Below, piece after piece: positions 22,973 through 32,699 of a stretch of DNA of 64,000 nt (position 1 is the first letter of the stretch; every line of letters begins with the position of its first letter). Both the position numbers and the translations under genes were made by a program. The DNA is taken from the NCBI GenBank assembly GCA_021186555.1, contig JAJKFL010000005.1:8769178-8833177 (forward strand). Reading direction: 5' to 3'. The stretch is from Reticulitermes speratus (taxonomy: Eukaryota > Arthropoda > Insecta > Blattodea > Rhinotermitidae). The notes under the pieces were generated by a model that ran no database searches, had not been told where the DNA came from, and was given only the letters and a program-made list of their open reading frames with translations.

Positions 22973-23145
22973 ACAGCATTTCTTGGAGCAACCTGCCTGT
23001 GCGAATAAGCCTTCTCCCAGATGAAGATAATTAAATCAAGATACCGAAGCCCGACGAACAAATAAAGTACTGCCTTCACTTGTGCCTAAGTAATTATGAA
23101 CCTTTTTTTCAGTAAGTTATCGCAAGATATGCAGTGTCATGCATC
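22973..23145 (+). pseudogene. hAT transposase C-terminal relic
   Basis: In one plus frame from 22973 the sequence reads TAFLGATCLCE, a stop, then AFSQMKIIKSRYRS, matching the conserved C-terminal dimerisation segment of hAT transposases (LCE.AFS.MK..KSRYR). Further stops and frame changes follow; a SNYEP-like segment in another frame is visible near 23087. Inferred: remnant of a decayed autonomous hAT. Confidence 0.6.
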
Positions 23146-23330
23146 AACTTCGTAATAGGGAGGTTAATGAAAAGCACCTTGTAATTACGGCCGATTTTTT
23201 TTTATTTTGAAAAGATTAATTTTTAATAAGTGAAACAACTGTATTTGATGTTTGATGTTATTATGCTATTTTACATTTTTTTTTTGCCTCGTTGAATTAA
23301 TATTAATACATTATGTACTGTGGTAGATCG

Positions 23331-24010
23331 GCCGATCCAGTGGCCGTGCGGTCTAAGGCGTGGGTCTGCGACCGCTCGCTTACTAGGATCGTGGGTTCGA
23401 ATCCCACCTGGGGCATGGATGTTTGTGTTGTGTTAGATGTATGGACAATAGCATGAAACATAAGGTGACATGCAGGACAAAAAAGGACTTCAACAGTACA
23501 AATGGATCAAAGGGGAAAACCTAGGAATTAATACAAAAAAAATCCCACCGGGGGCATGGATGTTTGTGTTGTGTTAGTTGTAAGGACGGTAGCATGGCAC
23601 GTAAAGTGACATGAAGGACGAAAGGATTTAAACAGTACAAAAATGGATCAAGGGGAAAAAACCCCGGACAGGCAAAAAAAAAATCCCACCGGGGGCATGG
23701 ATGTTTGTGTTGTGTTTGTTGTAAGGACGGTAATATGGAACGTAAAGTGACATGAAGGACGAAAAGGATTTAAAACAGTACAAAAATGGATCAAAGGGGA
23801 AAAAACCCCGGACAGGCAAAAAAAAAATCCCACCGGGGGCATGGATGTCTGTCTCTTGTGAGTGTTGTGTGTTGTCAGGTAGAGGTCTCTGCGACGAGCT
23901 GGTCCCTCGTCCAGAGGAGTCCTACCGACTGTGGTGTGTCTCAAATGTGTGTGATCGTGAAACCTCGAAGAAACGAGGAGGCCCAGGCCCATATAGGGCT
24001 GTCGAGCCAT
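23331..24010 (+). mobile_element. SINE A, long form with three module starts
   Basis: Head at 23331-23415, then the body module restarts at about 23543, 23683 and 23828, each time at ATCCCACCGGGGGCATGG right after an A-tract. The normal 3' half ends GTCGAGCCAT at 24010 plus an A-tail. ACTGTGGTAGAT (23317-23328) and ACTATGGTAGAT (24023-24034) are the target duplication. Closely related in structure to 33164-33755. Confidence 0.9.
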
Positions 24011-24344
24011 AGGAAAAAAAAAACTATGGTAGATTGCGGTAGATTTTCACTCTTTAGGTCTGATCACTGAGTCCAAAAGTCTGGCCACCTGTGCCTTAGC
24101 CTTTAAATCCAGGGCAGTGGAGTGCATATCTACTTCAAGACATCCGTGCGTTGTTAATGTGACCATTAAATATACTGTTAAAATGCCACTGCTTAATTCC
24201 AGTTCACCATTTTATGGCGGCTTATTTTTATTTTTGGTTTAATAAAGGAAGCTGTAATTCACGGCGTGGGCAGAGACAGCCTTACATTTTGTACGTTTAT
24301 TTTTATGGCCCGGTTCCTGACGGAAGTTTTAAAAAGGACTAACA

Positions 24345-24634
24345 GCAAAAGGTAGAGGTAAAGGTTTCCCCGTCCATGCAATGAAGGCATATCAGAGGAG
24401 TAGAGATAAAGCTCCACTCATTCTTAACCTCGGCACTAGATGGAGTTGAGTCCTCAGATTCAGGTTCCTGTTGGTTTATCTCCAGGAAGAAGTCGGTACC
24501 CATGGAATAGGAGGCTGGGTGGGCCCCAGAGACGGTCTGGACGTTTAGCAGAAGAGAATAAATAATATATTTGCCTTTCCCCGGATCGTCCAGCCTGTAG
24601 CCTGTCACTGTACCGACTACGCTATTTCAGCTCA
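24345..24634 (-). mobile_element. SINE C copy
   Basis: Minus strand: tRNA-like head at 24634-24575 (AGCGTAGTCGGTACAGTGAC, then CTGGACGATCCGG), body with GGGGCCCACCCAGCCTCCTA, and 3' end with a GAATGAGTGGAG segment. Matches copies at 34.4, 38.7, 41.7, 46.9, 51.6 and 61.6 kb. The frame at 24339-24608 is an antisense shadow. Confidence 0.75.
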
Positions 24635-24649
24635 CGAACTAGAAATAAA

Positions 24650-24783
24650 GAACCCTAAATCTTAATAAAAACCCTAAATCTTAATAAAGAACCCTAAATC
24701 TTAATAAAGAACCCTAAATCTTAATAAAGAACCCTAAATCTTAATAAAGAACCCTAAATCTTAATAAAGAACCCTAAATCTTA
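24650..24783. repeat. 20-bp minisatellite, about 6.6 copies
   Basis: Unit AAAGAACCCTAAATCTTAAT repeated head to tail with almost no variation; the first unit lacks a few bases. It abuts the 3' side of a SINE C head and sits directly upstream of the candidate exon at 24797. Confidence 0.9.
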
Positions 24784-24796
24784 TCTTTTCCTTCAG

Positions 24797-24957
24797 GTAT
24801 GGAAGTGGGGCTGACTTCGTTTCACAATCCGTCTGACACTCGGCAGGCCTCTGACGTTACGTGGATCACTACAAAAGGTTTAGCGAGCAAGCGGCAAGAG
24901 GAATGCCGACACTGGAGGCTGCAGAAGGATAGGTCAATCGGCAAAAACAAATGCAAA
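24797..24957 (+). other. candidate internal exon, product unrecognised
   Basis: A pyrimidine-rich tract ending CTTTTCCTTCAG (24796) looks like a 3' splice site, and GTAAGT begins exactly at 24958 as a consensus 5' splice site. The 161-nt interval is open in the frame starting at the ATG of 24799 (53 codons; STOP-free through the donor) and has higher GC than its surroundings. No domain or homolog recognised. Could be a real coding or non-coding exon, or chance. Confidence 0.25.
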
Positions 24958-24963
24958 GTAAGT

Positions 24964-26816
24964 GCCCGCGCCGTTTATGCCATTTTTATTGATGTACCCA
25001 CGACAGTGCGAATGCATTTAATTGCTTGTGGCTAGAAGCACTGAAAGTTGTAAAGGACGTAAGTTTCAAATTGCAGATACGTGACTATTATAGTTTTTTC
25101 TAGCATTCTGTGTTAAAGGTCAAGTACTTACAAAAAAATTCGACTTCTGGATAACATTGAAATAAATATGAGACGCAGTAGTGGTGTGATAATATATGTC
25201 CGATACAGAGCGGACACGTGCATGTGAAGTTTGTGACGAAATTACATTGTTGTCGATTGGCTGATTTGATTTATTTTATTTATTCAATTTTCGATTGATT
25301 GATTGATTGATTGTTTCATTCATTTTTTGTGTGATTGATTGATTTTCGCATCACAACTTAACTTCGGTGATTATTTCCGTGTATGAACCATGCTGAAGCA
25401 TTCGGATTGTAGAAAGAATTGGTAGCTCGATTTTGGCAGGCAGCGTAGAAAGATGAATAAACGAAGACCTATGTGGTATGTGCAGTTGACAAGGGGATTC
25501 CTGTTCGTATTTTATGACAGAAACAATATGTTTAATTCAATTTATAAATCTGAGGACCTCATAAGTTACTTCACGTAATAATAAGATTGTTAAACTTGTC
25601 AGCTTTGTGTTGAACTTGGAAATACGCTCTGTAATTCACCGGCAGTACTTCACAAATTCCGTCCCTGGCTATGATTCCCTCAGGGAATTTTTCCATTGAT
25701 CAATTATTACACATTACAGCCCTTGAGGCACACTTATATATCACAAGTTCAGTGAATATCAATGATGTAAACTTCAAAATTTCTGGAAAGTAATCACTAT
25801 AGAATAAGCATAATAGCGGTTTAATGTTGCGTCCTTCACCAAAGAAATGTTGCAGTTTTCTTCATAATTGTCTGACCTTGCATTTATTTGCAGTTTGCTC
25901 TGCGAGTACACAACAATAATTTATAACAATGAAACCGGTCTCCTTAAAATAGTATAAATATATTTATATATTAAGTTGTACTTCAGTCTGGAGTGTTCAT
26001 TAAAGATGGACATTATATTAAAAAACGAAGCACAAATTCCTTTGTCGTTTATTTCCGCCATTTTGTTGCTACAACATCTGGTTTCCATGGCCTGGCAATC
26101 GGACAATTCTCCCTCAGACTAATTACATACTAATGTAGAAAGGAGAGCCTTAGTCAGATTGATACGGGTCAGGTCACAGTTCGAAGGAAGTTCCAATCGA
26201 CCGCTCAAAACTGCTTTCAAAATACAATGTTCACTTAACTGTAAATCAGTTACAACCAGCAAACACATCTAAGTTATGCACAACTTGATACATAAGGTCT
26301 CGGACATCATACAACAAGACAGAATGGTGATGACGCTGTTCACATGTCACTTTTCGTGATGCATGAAGTCACGATCTCGTGATTGACGTGAACGATGTTC
26401 CAAAAAAAGCATTTGTCTCTATTTTCGCTTTGCTTTATTTGACAAAATAAGAGTCTGTACATGTGCAGGCGATGGAGCCGTATTTTTGTGTACAATCCAA
26501 CTGCTCAAACTTACGTCAGCAAACTCGTGACGCATGGGAAAATGATTAGGGAGAATTATCATCAATTTTTAGGTTTGAAATTATATCTGCTTTAACGTTT
26601 TAGTTTCATTTTCTTCTTATTACTTTTTTTACAAGCATTGTTACATAAGTAATTTCTTACAGTAGATACGTACTAGCGGAAAGCAATAGACATACTGCTA
26701 TTTTTCATCTGAATTATTTTAGAGCATTCGTTGTCTGAATTCTGAGCCCATTGTTCTCTTATCGCCATTCGTAACACTTGAAGAAAATGGAAATAACCAA
26801 TTCATAACGTGTTAAG
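24964..26816. other. unassigned sequence
   Basis: No gene recognised. A GATT-type simple repeat is at 25296-25345. Confidence 0.4.
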
Positions 26817-26985
26817 TTCTTACGGTGAGGAGTTGTTAACCCCCCTTTGTCCAACCCCCAGTCTGAAGGACCACCCGTTGTCGGCTGTCCGCTAATGTTT
26901 ATTCAATTTATCCTCAGCTACCCTTCGTGTCTACAGGCAGGCTTAGCTGTCCGCAACCAGTGGTACGGAATGTCGTCGTGACAGA
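26817..26985. repeat. interspersed repeat, pair with 22428-22592
   Basis: Second, more diverged copy of the block described at 22428. The shared order of CCAACCCCCAG, GGCTGTCCGC and CAGCTACCCT segments is preserved. Confidence 0.55.
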
Positions 26986-27154
26986 ACCCAATTGTCATGC
27001 AGAAAGGCTGACGCGTGAAGAAAATATGCATTTTCCCATGAAGAAAGAAACAGTCACCAGAGCCGTTGGTTAAGGGTTCTACTGAAAGAACACCTAAGAA
27101 TGTTGGGTTTAATCAGGGGCATGATGTCCTGCTTTATCCTTCCTAAAGTAAATG

Positions 27155-27438
27155 CGTAGCCGATCCCAGTGGCCGCGCGGTCTAAGGCGTGGATCTACGG
27201 CCGCTCGCTTGCTGGGATTGCGGGTTTGAATCCCGCCTAGGGCATGGATGTCTGTATCTTGTGAGTGTTGTGTGTTGTCAGGTAGAGGTCTCTGCGACTG
27301 GCTGGTCCCTCGTCCAGAGGAGTCCTACCGAGTGTGGTGTGTCTAAAGTGTGTGATCGTGAAGCCTCGAAAAATGAGGCGGCCTAGGCCCCCAAGGGGCT
27401 GTCGAGCCATTGGAAGAAAAAGTCCCTACATGTTTCGG
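27155..27438 (+). mobile_element. SINE A copy, complete
   Basis: Head 27159-27245, body, and 3' end GTCGAGCCAT at 27401-27410. CTAAAGTAAATG flanks both sides (27143-27154, 27439-27450), a perfect 12-bp duplication. The duplication lies 28 bp past the SINE 3' end, so the insertion carried a short extra 3' segment ending in TACATGTTTCGG. Confidence 0.9.
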
Positions 27439-27547
27439 CTAAAGTAAATGACCAAAACATGTATCTGCCTTTAAAACTTATTAAGAATATATGTTGCGCT
27501 TGATGAAGTTTATTCTGATATGGAAAACACAAAGGGCATGAATCACG

Positions 27548-27801
27548 AGATCTTTGTTCTTCTGGGGTGTTACGCAACGTACATTAGTATTTAGTTGCCA
27601 ACGTTTCAGTAAGACCTATCGATCCCATCTTCAGGGGTAAAGCAGTCCACGAAGACTGCTTGACCCTTGAAGATGAGACCGATATACTTCTGGAACTTGA
27701 AGATGGGACCGATAGGTTCTGCCGAAACGTTGATAAATAACTACGAATCTATACTGCGTAACATTCATTTACACTGCAGCGGAAGCCTGAAATCACGCAG
27801 G
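27548..27801. mobile_element. foldback element FB5
   Basis: Arms meet around a spacer at 27645-27690; the outer arm parts pair GTTACGCAACG with a diverged complement near 27768. An extra GAAGATGAGACCGATA segment at about 27668 is a partial third copy of the motif. The tail after the right arm contains CGGAAGCCTGAAATCACGCA, matching FB13. ATGAATCACG flanks both ends (27538-27547, 27802-27811). The ribozyme-like core is UUGAAGA (right) or CUGAAGA (left) with a poorly paired stem II. Confidence 0.65.
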
Positions 27802-27844
27802 ATGAATCACGTTAAGATAATTTAGGGTACTTTTTTAAGGACTT

Positions 27845-28386
27845 GGGGCACGCAGTGGCGCAGTTGGTTGAGGCACTACGCTACAAACAGGAACGTCGCG
27901 GGTTCGATTCCCGATAGTTTCATTGGAATTTTTCCTTGACATAATCGTTTCGGTCGCACTATGATCCTGAGGTGGACTCAGCCTCTAACAGAAATGAGTA
28001 AAAGGTAAAGCAACCCCATTACAGGCCTGGACAGGCCCTGAGGGGTCCAGGAGGTTGAGGCTCCCAGATTTGTAGACAATCGGCACATGAAGGTGGTAAG
28101 GTTGACAGCCCTACGCACCGGCCGCCTTTACCCCCCAGGAAATATTCCTGGTACTCATTTCTGTTAGAGACTGAGTCGACCCCAAGGCCATAGTGCTACC
28201 GAAACGATTATGTCAAGGAATTAATTCTAATGACACCATCGGGAATCGAACCCGCGACGTTCCGGTTTGTAGCGTAGTGCCTCAACCAACTACGCCACCG
28301 CGCGCCCCTAACAGAAATGAGTACCAGGAATATTTCCTGGGCGGTAAAGGCGGCCGGTGCGTAGGGCTGACAACCTTACCAACCTT
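27845..28386 (+). mobile_element. SINE B copy, split by a second SINE B
   Basis: tRNA-like head GGCGCAGTTGGTTGAGGCAC and box B GGTTCGATTCCC at 27850-27925, body to 28000, resuming at 28309 after an inverted SINE B. It stops at 28386 within the ACAACCTTACCA segment, exactly where a hAT copy lacking its own left end begins, so the SINE 3' end was lost there. Confidence 0.85.
28001..28308 (-). mobile_element. SINE B inserted in SINE B, opposite strand
   Basis: Complete minus-strand SINE B: head at 28308-28240, body, and 3' end near 28001 (complement of GGGTTGCTTTACCTTT). It is flanked by TAACAGAAATGAGTA (27986-28000 and 28309-28323), a perfect 15-bp duplication of the host SINE's own sequence, which dates it as younger than its host. 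Confidence 0.9.
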
Positions 28387-28755
28387 AATCAGGGCCAGAT
28401 TTAGAGTTAACTACAAGACACCAGGACGTAAGGACATGCGATTTGGGAGCGCCATTTTTTTCTCTCTCTCCCTCTCTGTCTCTCTCCTTTATGCGATTCT
28501 TATCTGTGCGGTTAGTTTCATTTTATTCCACATAGTGCATATAATATATTTGTTATTTAATAGCTTGACTTTCCTTTTTCTCATTTAAAACTTATTATTT
28601 AATACATTATTTTGGATGTAATTTATTTAACTCATTTTAGATGTAGATTATAGAATATGAATAACTTGAACTATGCACCAACAACTTTGTGGGTACAAAG
28701 TTGAAGAGAAATTATGTCTGGGGGTAGGCGAACAAAAAAGGTTGAACACCACTGA
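28387..28755 (+). mobile_element. hAT element copy lacking its left end
   Basis: Colinear with 5520-5876 (GGGCCAGATTTAG to GAACACCACTG at 28755) with few differences, but the left inverted repeat and about 110 bp are missing. Directly joined to truncated SINE B. Confidence 0.85.
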
Positions 28756-29354
28756 ACTAGACTACATGGTTAAATCTTCGAAAATGTTTGTAAGGTTTGT
28801 GAATCCAGAATAAATTATAGAAAGTGGTCAAAATAACATTAATGATGCCTGGGAAAGTTATCATTCGAAACACGAAAGTTGAAGATGAAGACTTTCCAGG
28901 ATATCACAAAGTTATGTGTGGAGGAAAGATGTGTTTTGATGGTAGTGCTCTAGATTACTGGAAAGAAGGGAAAAGTTAGAATTCTGTGCAAGTAAATGAT
29001 ATTGTGTGTGTGTGCATGCGGGCGCTTGTGCGCTCTTGCATGACGACATCGCCAAAGTAGCTGAATTCTGAAAGGAAAAAAGAAGGGACTGTCTAAGAGA
29101 CAAATCCAGTGGCATGGAAAGGAACAGAAACAACAATAATAAAACAAACACCATTAGAGGCACACAGACGGATTTCAACACAGTTGTACTTATTCACTCA
29201 ACTCTCCGACATGCTTCATCTGACCGGGACCAAACGCTGAACACTAGACTTGACCAACATTATTTTCTACCAGATCTATTTAACCAAGATGAAACCGTAA
29301 ACTCGTACACATCAGTACTTCCACTCTAAAAGTATGTGACATACTACCTCATTA
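28756..29354. other. unassigned sequence
   Basis: No gene recognised. The 29114-29329 frame has no known product. Confidence 0.35.
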
Positions 29355-29356
29355 TA

Positions 29357-29760
29357 CAGGGTGATTCTAAAGTAAATGTATATTGTTAAATTGCTGTATC
29401 TCCTAAACGGAGTGATATATTGCTACAATTCTCGCCCATTTTAGAGCCCATACACTACTTCTTAATCTCAGATTTCAGTATGTGCCCCCAGTATTTTGCA
29501 CACCCTTCTGCATCATGGAAGACACAGACTCATTAGTCTTCCTTAAGAAGTCAAGAGGAACAGCTGTAACTTGTCACGAATTTGTTGTTCAATTTCATCA
29601 AATGTTCTTGGGCTCGATCTTTGGAACCTTTCTTTGACGCAACCCTACAAAGAAATATCACATTAAGTAATAGTGGGACTTCGCAGAGACCATTCCATTG
29701 GACTTCGCGGCCAGTCCACCTACCACTAAATTGATTGTCAAGTCACACGTTGCATGAAGT
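29357..29760 (-). mobile_element. IS630/Tc1/mariner-like relic
   Basis: One terminus TACAGGGTGATTCTAAAGTA is at 29355-29374 with a TA before it. Minus-strand translation in shifting frames shows FDEIEQQIRDKL, LRKTNES and FHDAEGC-type segments, the spacing seen at the C-terminus of transposases of this superfamily. The other terminus could not be placed, so the right boundary is approximate. Dead copy. Confidence 0.45.
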
Positions 29761-30271
29761 GCAGTACTTCATAATTATCCCAATTTGAAACTGTGGGTAA
29801 CAAGTTACGCATATACTTTAAAATCACCCAGTAGTTCCATAGTGATCTTTCATTATATCTCTCAAATTTCCGCTGCAATACTTGTATTCCATATCGCAAT
29901 GTTGATATCATATTGTAAATAATTATTCTAACAAATACACTTGGATTTTGGTAAATCATTTTTTCTGAATTTAATAACCGAACTAAATAGAGTAAAATTG
30001 TATTTGTAACTAAATTACTATCATTACTTTGTGGAATAATTATAAAATTTAGGGCAATTTCAAGAGACGTATATATTAAAAAATGATTGAGGTACATGTG
30101 TGATTGTGACCACATAATATTACAAATATGCCTTTCTACTATGCACAAGGACAATACGATCACTGGAACAGCCTATTCGTACTTTGCCGGTATGTTAATA
30201 TACGCCAGTCTAGTAAATGAAGAGTAGACGTTAGCAACTTTACCACACAACATAAACAGACTTTATTTTTG
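29761..30271. other. unassigned AT-rich sequence
   Basis: The 141-codon minus frame (30163-29738) has low complexity and no recognisable domain; nothing else seen. Confidence 0.3.
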
Positions 30272-30503
30272 TATGACTCGACAGCCCTATATGGGCCTGG
30301 GGCTCCTCGTTCCGTCGAGGTTTCATGGTCACACACATTTGAGACACACCACAGTCGGTAGGACTCCTCTGGACGAGGGACCAGCTCTTCGCAGAGACCT
30401 CTACCTGACATCACACAACACTCACAAGAGACAGACATCCATGCCCCCGGTGGGATTTGAACCCACGATCCTAGTAAGCGAGCGGCCGAAGACCCACGCC
30501 TTA

Positions 30504-31135
30504 GGCTAGGCGCACACTTGCGATTTTCTGTCGCGCGATTATTTAGTCGCACAAATAGAACACACTGTTTTCAGTAGGAATGCGCGCACATGCGACTAAA
30601 TAAAAGCAGCGATTAAAAAGATGCAACCAGCCCTATTTTACTAGCGACGCGACTGTCGCGAATTAAAATGGGCTACATAGACAGGAATGAACCTGCGCAC
30701 ACTTGCTTCTGCTGCTGTTCAGTCGCATTTCAATCCTTGGAGAGAAATCTATCATTGAAAATTATTGTATTTGAATTATTTGTTATTGATATTGAATTAT
30801 GTCTGATAACGAATCTGCTGTTGATGATTCACCATCACACATTGTTTTGGACACGGAGAAATTGATTTTTGAATTGGAAAAACGGCCTGCTCTGTATGAC
30901 AAAAAATTTGACTTATAAGTGGTTGCACCCAATGTTTTCGTTTGCGTCTTTTTTTTTTTTTTTTTGGATTTCATACGGAGTAATAAGGCAATCACACAAG
31001 TACTTTCGATGAAATCCATACCAATACTGAAATATAATAGCGATTTTTTTGGTCGCCGTGTGCGGACCACAATACTTTTCGGCGATTGCGACTTTTCAGT
31101 CGCGGCGGCAATAAATCGCAAGTGTGCGCCTAGCC
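30504..31135. mobile_element. PIF/Harbinger-like element with MADF remnant
   Basis: Perfect 23-bp terminal inverted repeats beginning GGCTAGGCGCACACTTGCGA, flanked by TTA on both sides (30501-30503, 31136-31138). A 3-bp TWA duplication is the hallmark of PIF/Harbinger. Subterminal regions contain repeated TCGCGCGATT and CAGTCGC blocks. The 632-bp body retains the first 39 codons of a MADF-like protein but no transposase, so it is a deletion derivative. Confidence 0.85.
30799..30918 (+). pseudogene. truncated MADF-like DNA-binding protein of a Harbinger element
   Basis: ATG at 30799 opens 39 codons ending TAA (30916-30918). The peptide has an acidic N-terminus and then EKLIFELEKRPALYDKKFD (residues 20-38). 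This matches the start of the MADF fold (hydrophobic helix, then RPxLYD), which lies in the accessory protein that PIF/Harbinger elements encode beside the transposase. The frame ends before helices 2 and 3, so no functional domain is made. The frame itself has no internal lesion, suggesting loss by internal deletion rather than slow decay. Low-complexity T-rich sequence follows the stop at 30950-30965. Confidence 0.55.
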
Positions 31136-31162
31136 TTAGACCGCACGGCCACTGGGATCGGC

Positions 31163-31485
31163 AAACAAGGACATTACCGCATGGAAAATCATAACCGTAA
31201 AACTGTGATTTTATTGCTCAGTTCGCTCTGTTGACTACTAAGCTTTATTCTGCTACATAAAGGATTGTGCCACAAAGAATTGCGTGAAAATTATATGCCT
31301 ACGTATCTACATAATTCAGGGTTTTCGGCGTGTAACATTGCACATACGTTTGTCCTTCTAGAATTCTGTTTATTTGCAAGTTTTTATTGCATTTGCGTCG
31401 CATAACTTATATCGTTTAAGGTGGATACTATAGAGTGGTTTTTATTATAATACTTATTTTATACCTAACTACACCCTTGGTATAA
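31163..31485. other. unassigned sequence
   Basis: Nothing recognised. Confidence 0.4.
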
Positions 31486-31598
31486 ATACGAATCCATGTA
31501 CTTTGCATGAACCATAATCCGTGAATTAATGTAATATATAATATAACAGTAATACCAACAAAATGAACAATAGTGAAATGATTTTACGTGTAATAACA

Positions 31599-31638
31599 CC
31601 CTACACGTTTCGGCCGCTCAAGCGGCCATCCTCAGGGA
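31599..31638 (-). ncRNA. candidate hammerhead-like ribozyme motif, FB6 left arm
   Basis: Minus strand: stem I UCC/GGG (3 pairs, one wobble), core CUGAGGA (31635-31629), extra U, stem II GGCCGC/GCGGCC with loop UUGA, GAAAC (31611-31607), loop GU, triplet GUA. Complete core with strong stem II but short stem I. Confidence 0.5.
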
Positions 31639-31764
31639 GGCAGTACAGGGGATAAAAAATAAAATATGACACAATTATAGAATTAAATATAAAATTTTGT
31701 ATTTTGGATTGGTGGTGTTACTTCAATAAGTTGTCGTCTTTTAGTTTTTATCCTTTGTATTGCC

Positions 31765-31804
31765 TCCCTGAGGATGGCTGCGTGAGCGGACGAAACGTGT
31801 AGGA
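31765..31804 (+). ncRNA. candidate hammerhead-like ribozyme motif, FB6 right arm
   Basis: Core CUGAGGA 31768-31774, extra U, stem II 31776-31781 with 31786-31791 (one mismatch; one C-to-U change kept as a U-G pair), GAAAC 31792-31796, GUA 31799-31801, stem I UCC/GGA. Confidence 0.45.
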
Positions 31805-31949
31805 CGTTATACATAAAAATTATTTCACTAGTGTGCATTTTGTTGGTATTACTTTTATATTATATATACATACGAATCTATGTAATTGGCTAATAGTAAT
31901 TTTGGATTTCACATAACATTTCCTTGAACGTGTTCTGTTCATGGTCGAG

Positions 31950-32665
31950 AGAAATACGTCGGCAGGTTTGTGTGACTAAGCAAAATCTTGTTGAAATACG
32001 TCGGCAGGTTTGTGTGACTAAACAAAATCTTGTTGAAATACGTCGGCAGGTTTGTGTGACTAAACAAAATCTTGTTGAAATACGTCGGCAGGTTTGTGTG
32101 ACTGAACACAATCTTGTTGAAATACGTCGGCAGGTTTGTGTGACTAAACACAATCTTGTTGAAATACGTCGGCAGGTTTGTGTGACTAAACAAAATCTTG
32201 TTGAAATACGTCGGCAGGTTTGTGTGACTGAACACAATCTTGTTGAAATACGTCGGCAGGTTTGTGTGACTAAACACAATCTTGTTGAAATACGTCGGCA
32301 GGTTTGTGTGACTAAACACAATCTTGTTGAAATACGTCAGCAGGTGTGTGTGACTAAACACAATCTGGTTGAAATACGTCGGCAGGTTTGTGTGACTAAG
32401 CACAATCTTGTTGAAATACGTCAGCAGGTTTGTGTGACTAAACACAATCTTGTTGAAATACGTCGGCAGGTTTGTGTGACTAAACACAATCTTGTTGAAA
32501 TACGTCGGCAGGTTTGTGTGACTAAACACAATCTTGTTGAAATACGTCGGCAGGTTTGTGTGACTAAACACAATCTTGTTGAAATACGTCGGCAGGTTTG
32601 TGTGACTAAACACAATCTTGTTGAAATACGTCGGCAGGTTTGTGTGACCAAACACAATCTTGTTG
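31950..32665. repeat. 42-bp satellite, 17 copies
   Basis: Unit starts AAATACGTCGGCAGGTTTG and is repeated 17 times with scattered substitutions (AAACACAA versus AAACAAAA, GGCAGG versus AGCAGG). 42 is divisible by 3, so frames stay open over the array: 258 codons plus, 284 and 143 codons minus. Changes between units are mostly amino-acid altering in the plus frame (K/E, Q/H, R/Q), with no sign of protein constraint. Not considered a gene. Confidence 0.92.
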
Positions 32666-32699
32666 CAACCACCCCTTGTAACACCTTTAAAATCGGCTG

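Larger units (their letters stand above)
30272..31162 (-). mobile_element. SINE A copy split by a Harbinger-like element
   Basis: SINE A 3' end and body at 30272-30503, head remainder at 31136-31162. Deleting 30504-31138 restores the standard head (GGCGTGGGTCTTCGGCC on the minus strand) without a gap. The SINE was therefore intact before the insertion. Confidence 0.9.
31501..31869. mobile_element. foldback element FB6 with paired hammerhead-like motifs
   Basis: Arms 31531-31660 and 31735-31869 are inverted (AGTAATACCAACAAAATG versus its complement). Left tail 31501-31530 contains ATAATCCGTGAATTAAT. Flanks ATACGAATCCATGTA (31486-31500) and ATACGAATCTATGTA (31870-31884) match 14/15. Both arms keep the CUGAGGA core and GAAAC. 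Confidence 0.8.

Noticed and set aside
23331..23415. tRNA gene candidates with good A and B boxes (also 4027, 27159, 33237, 53701, 61867, 63891)
   Set aside because: Each runs into a repeated SINE body, lacks a closing acceptor stem in most cases, and recurs many times with target duplications.
24650..24783. Interstitial telomere repeat because of CCCTAAA
   Set aside because: The period is 20 bp and the insect telomere repeat would be CCTAA in 5-bp steps.
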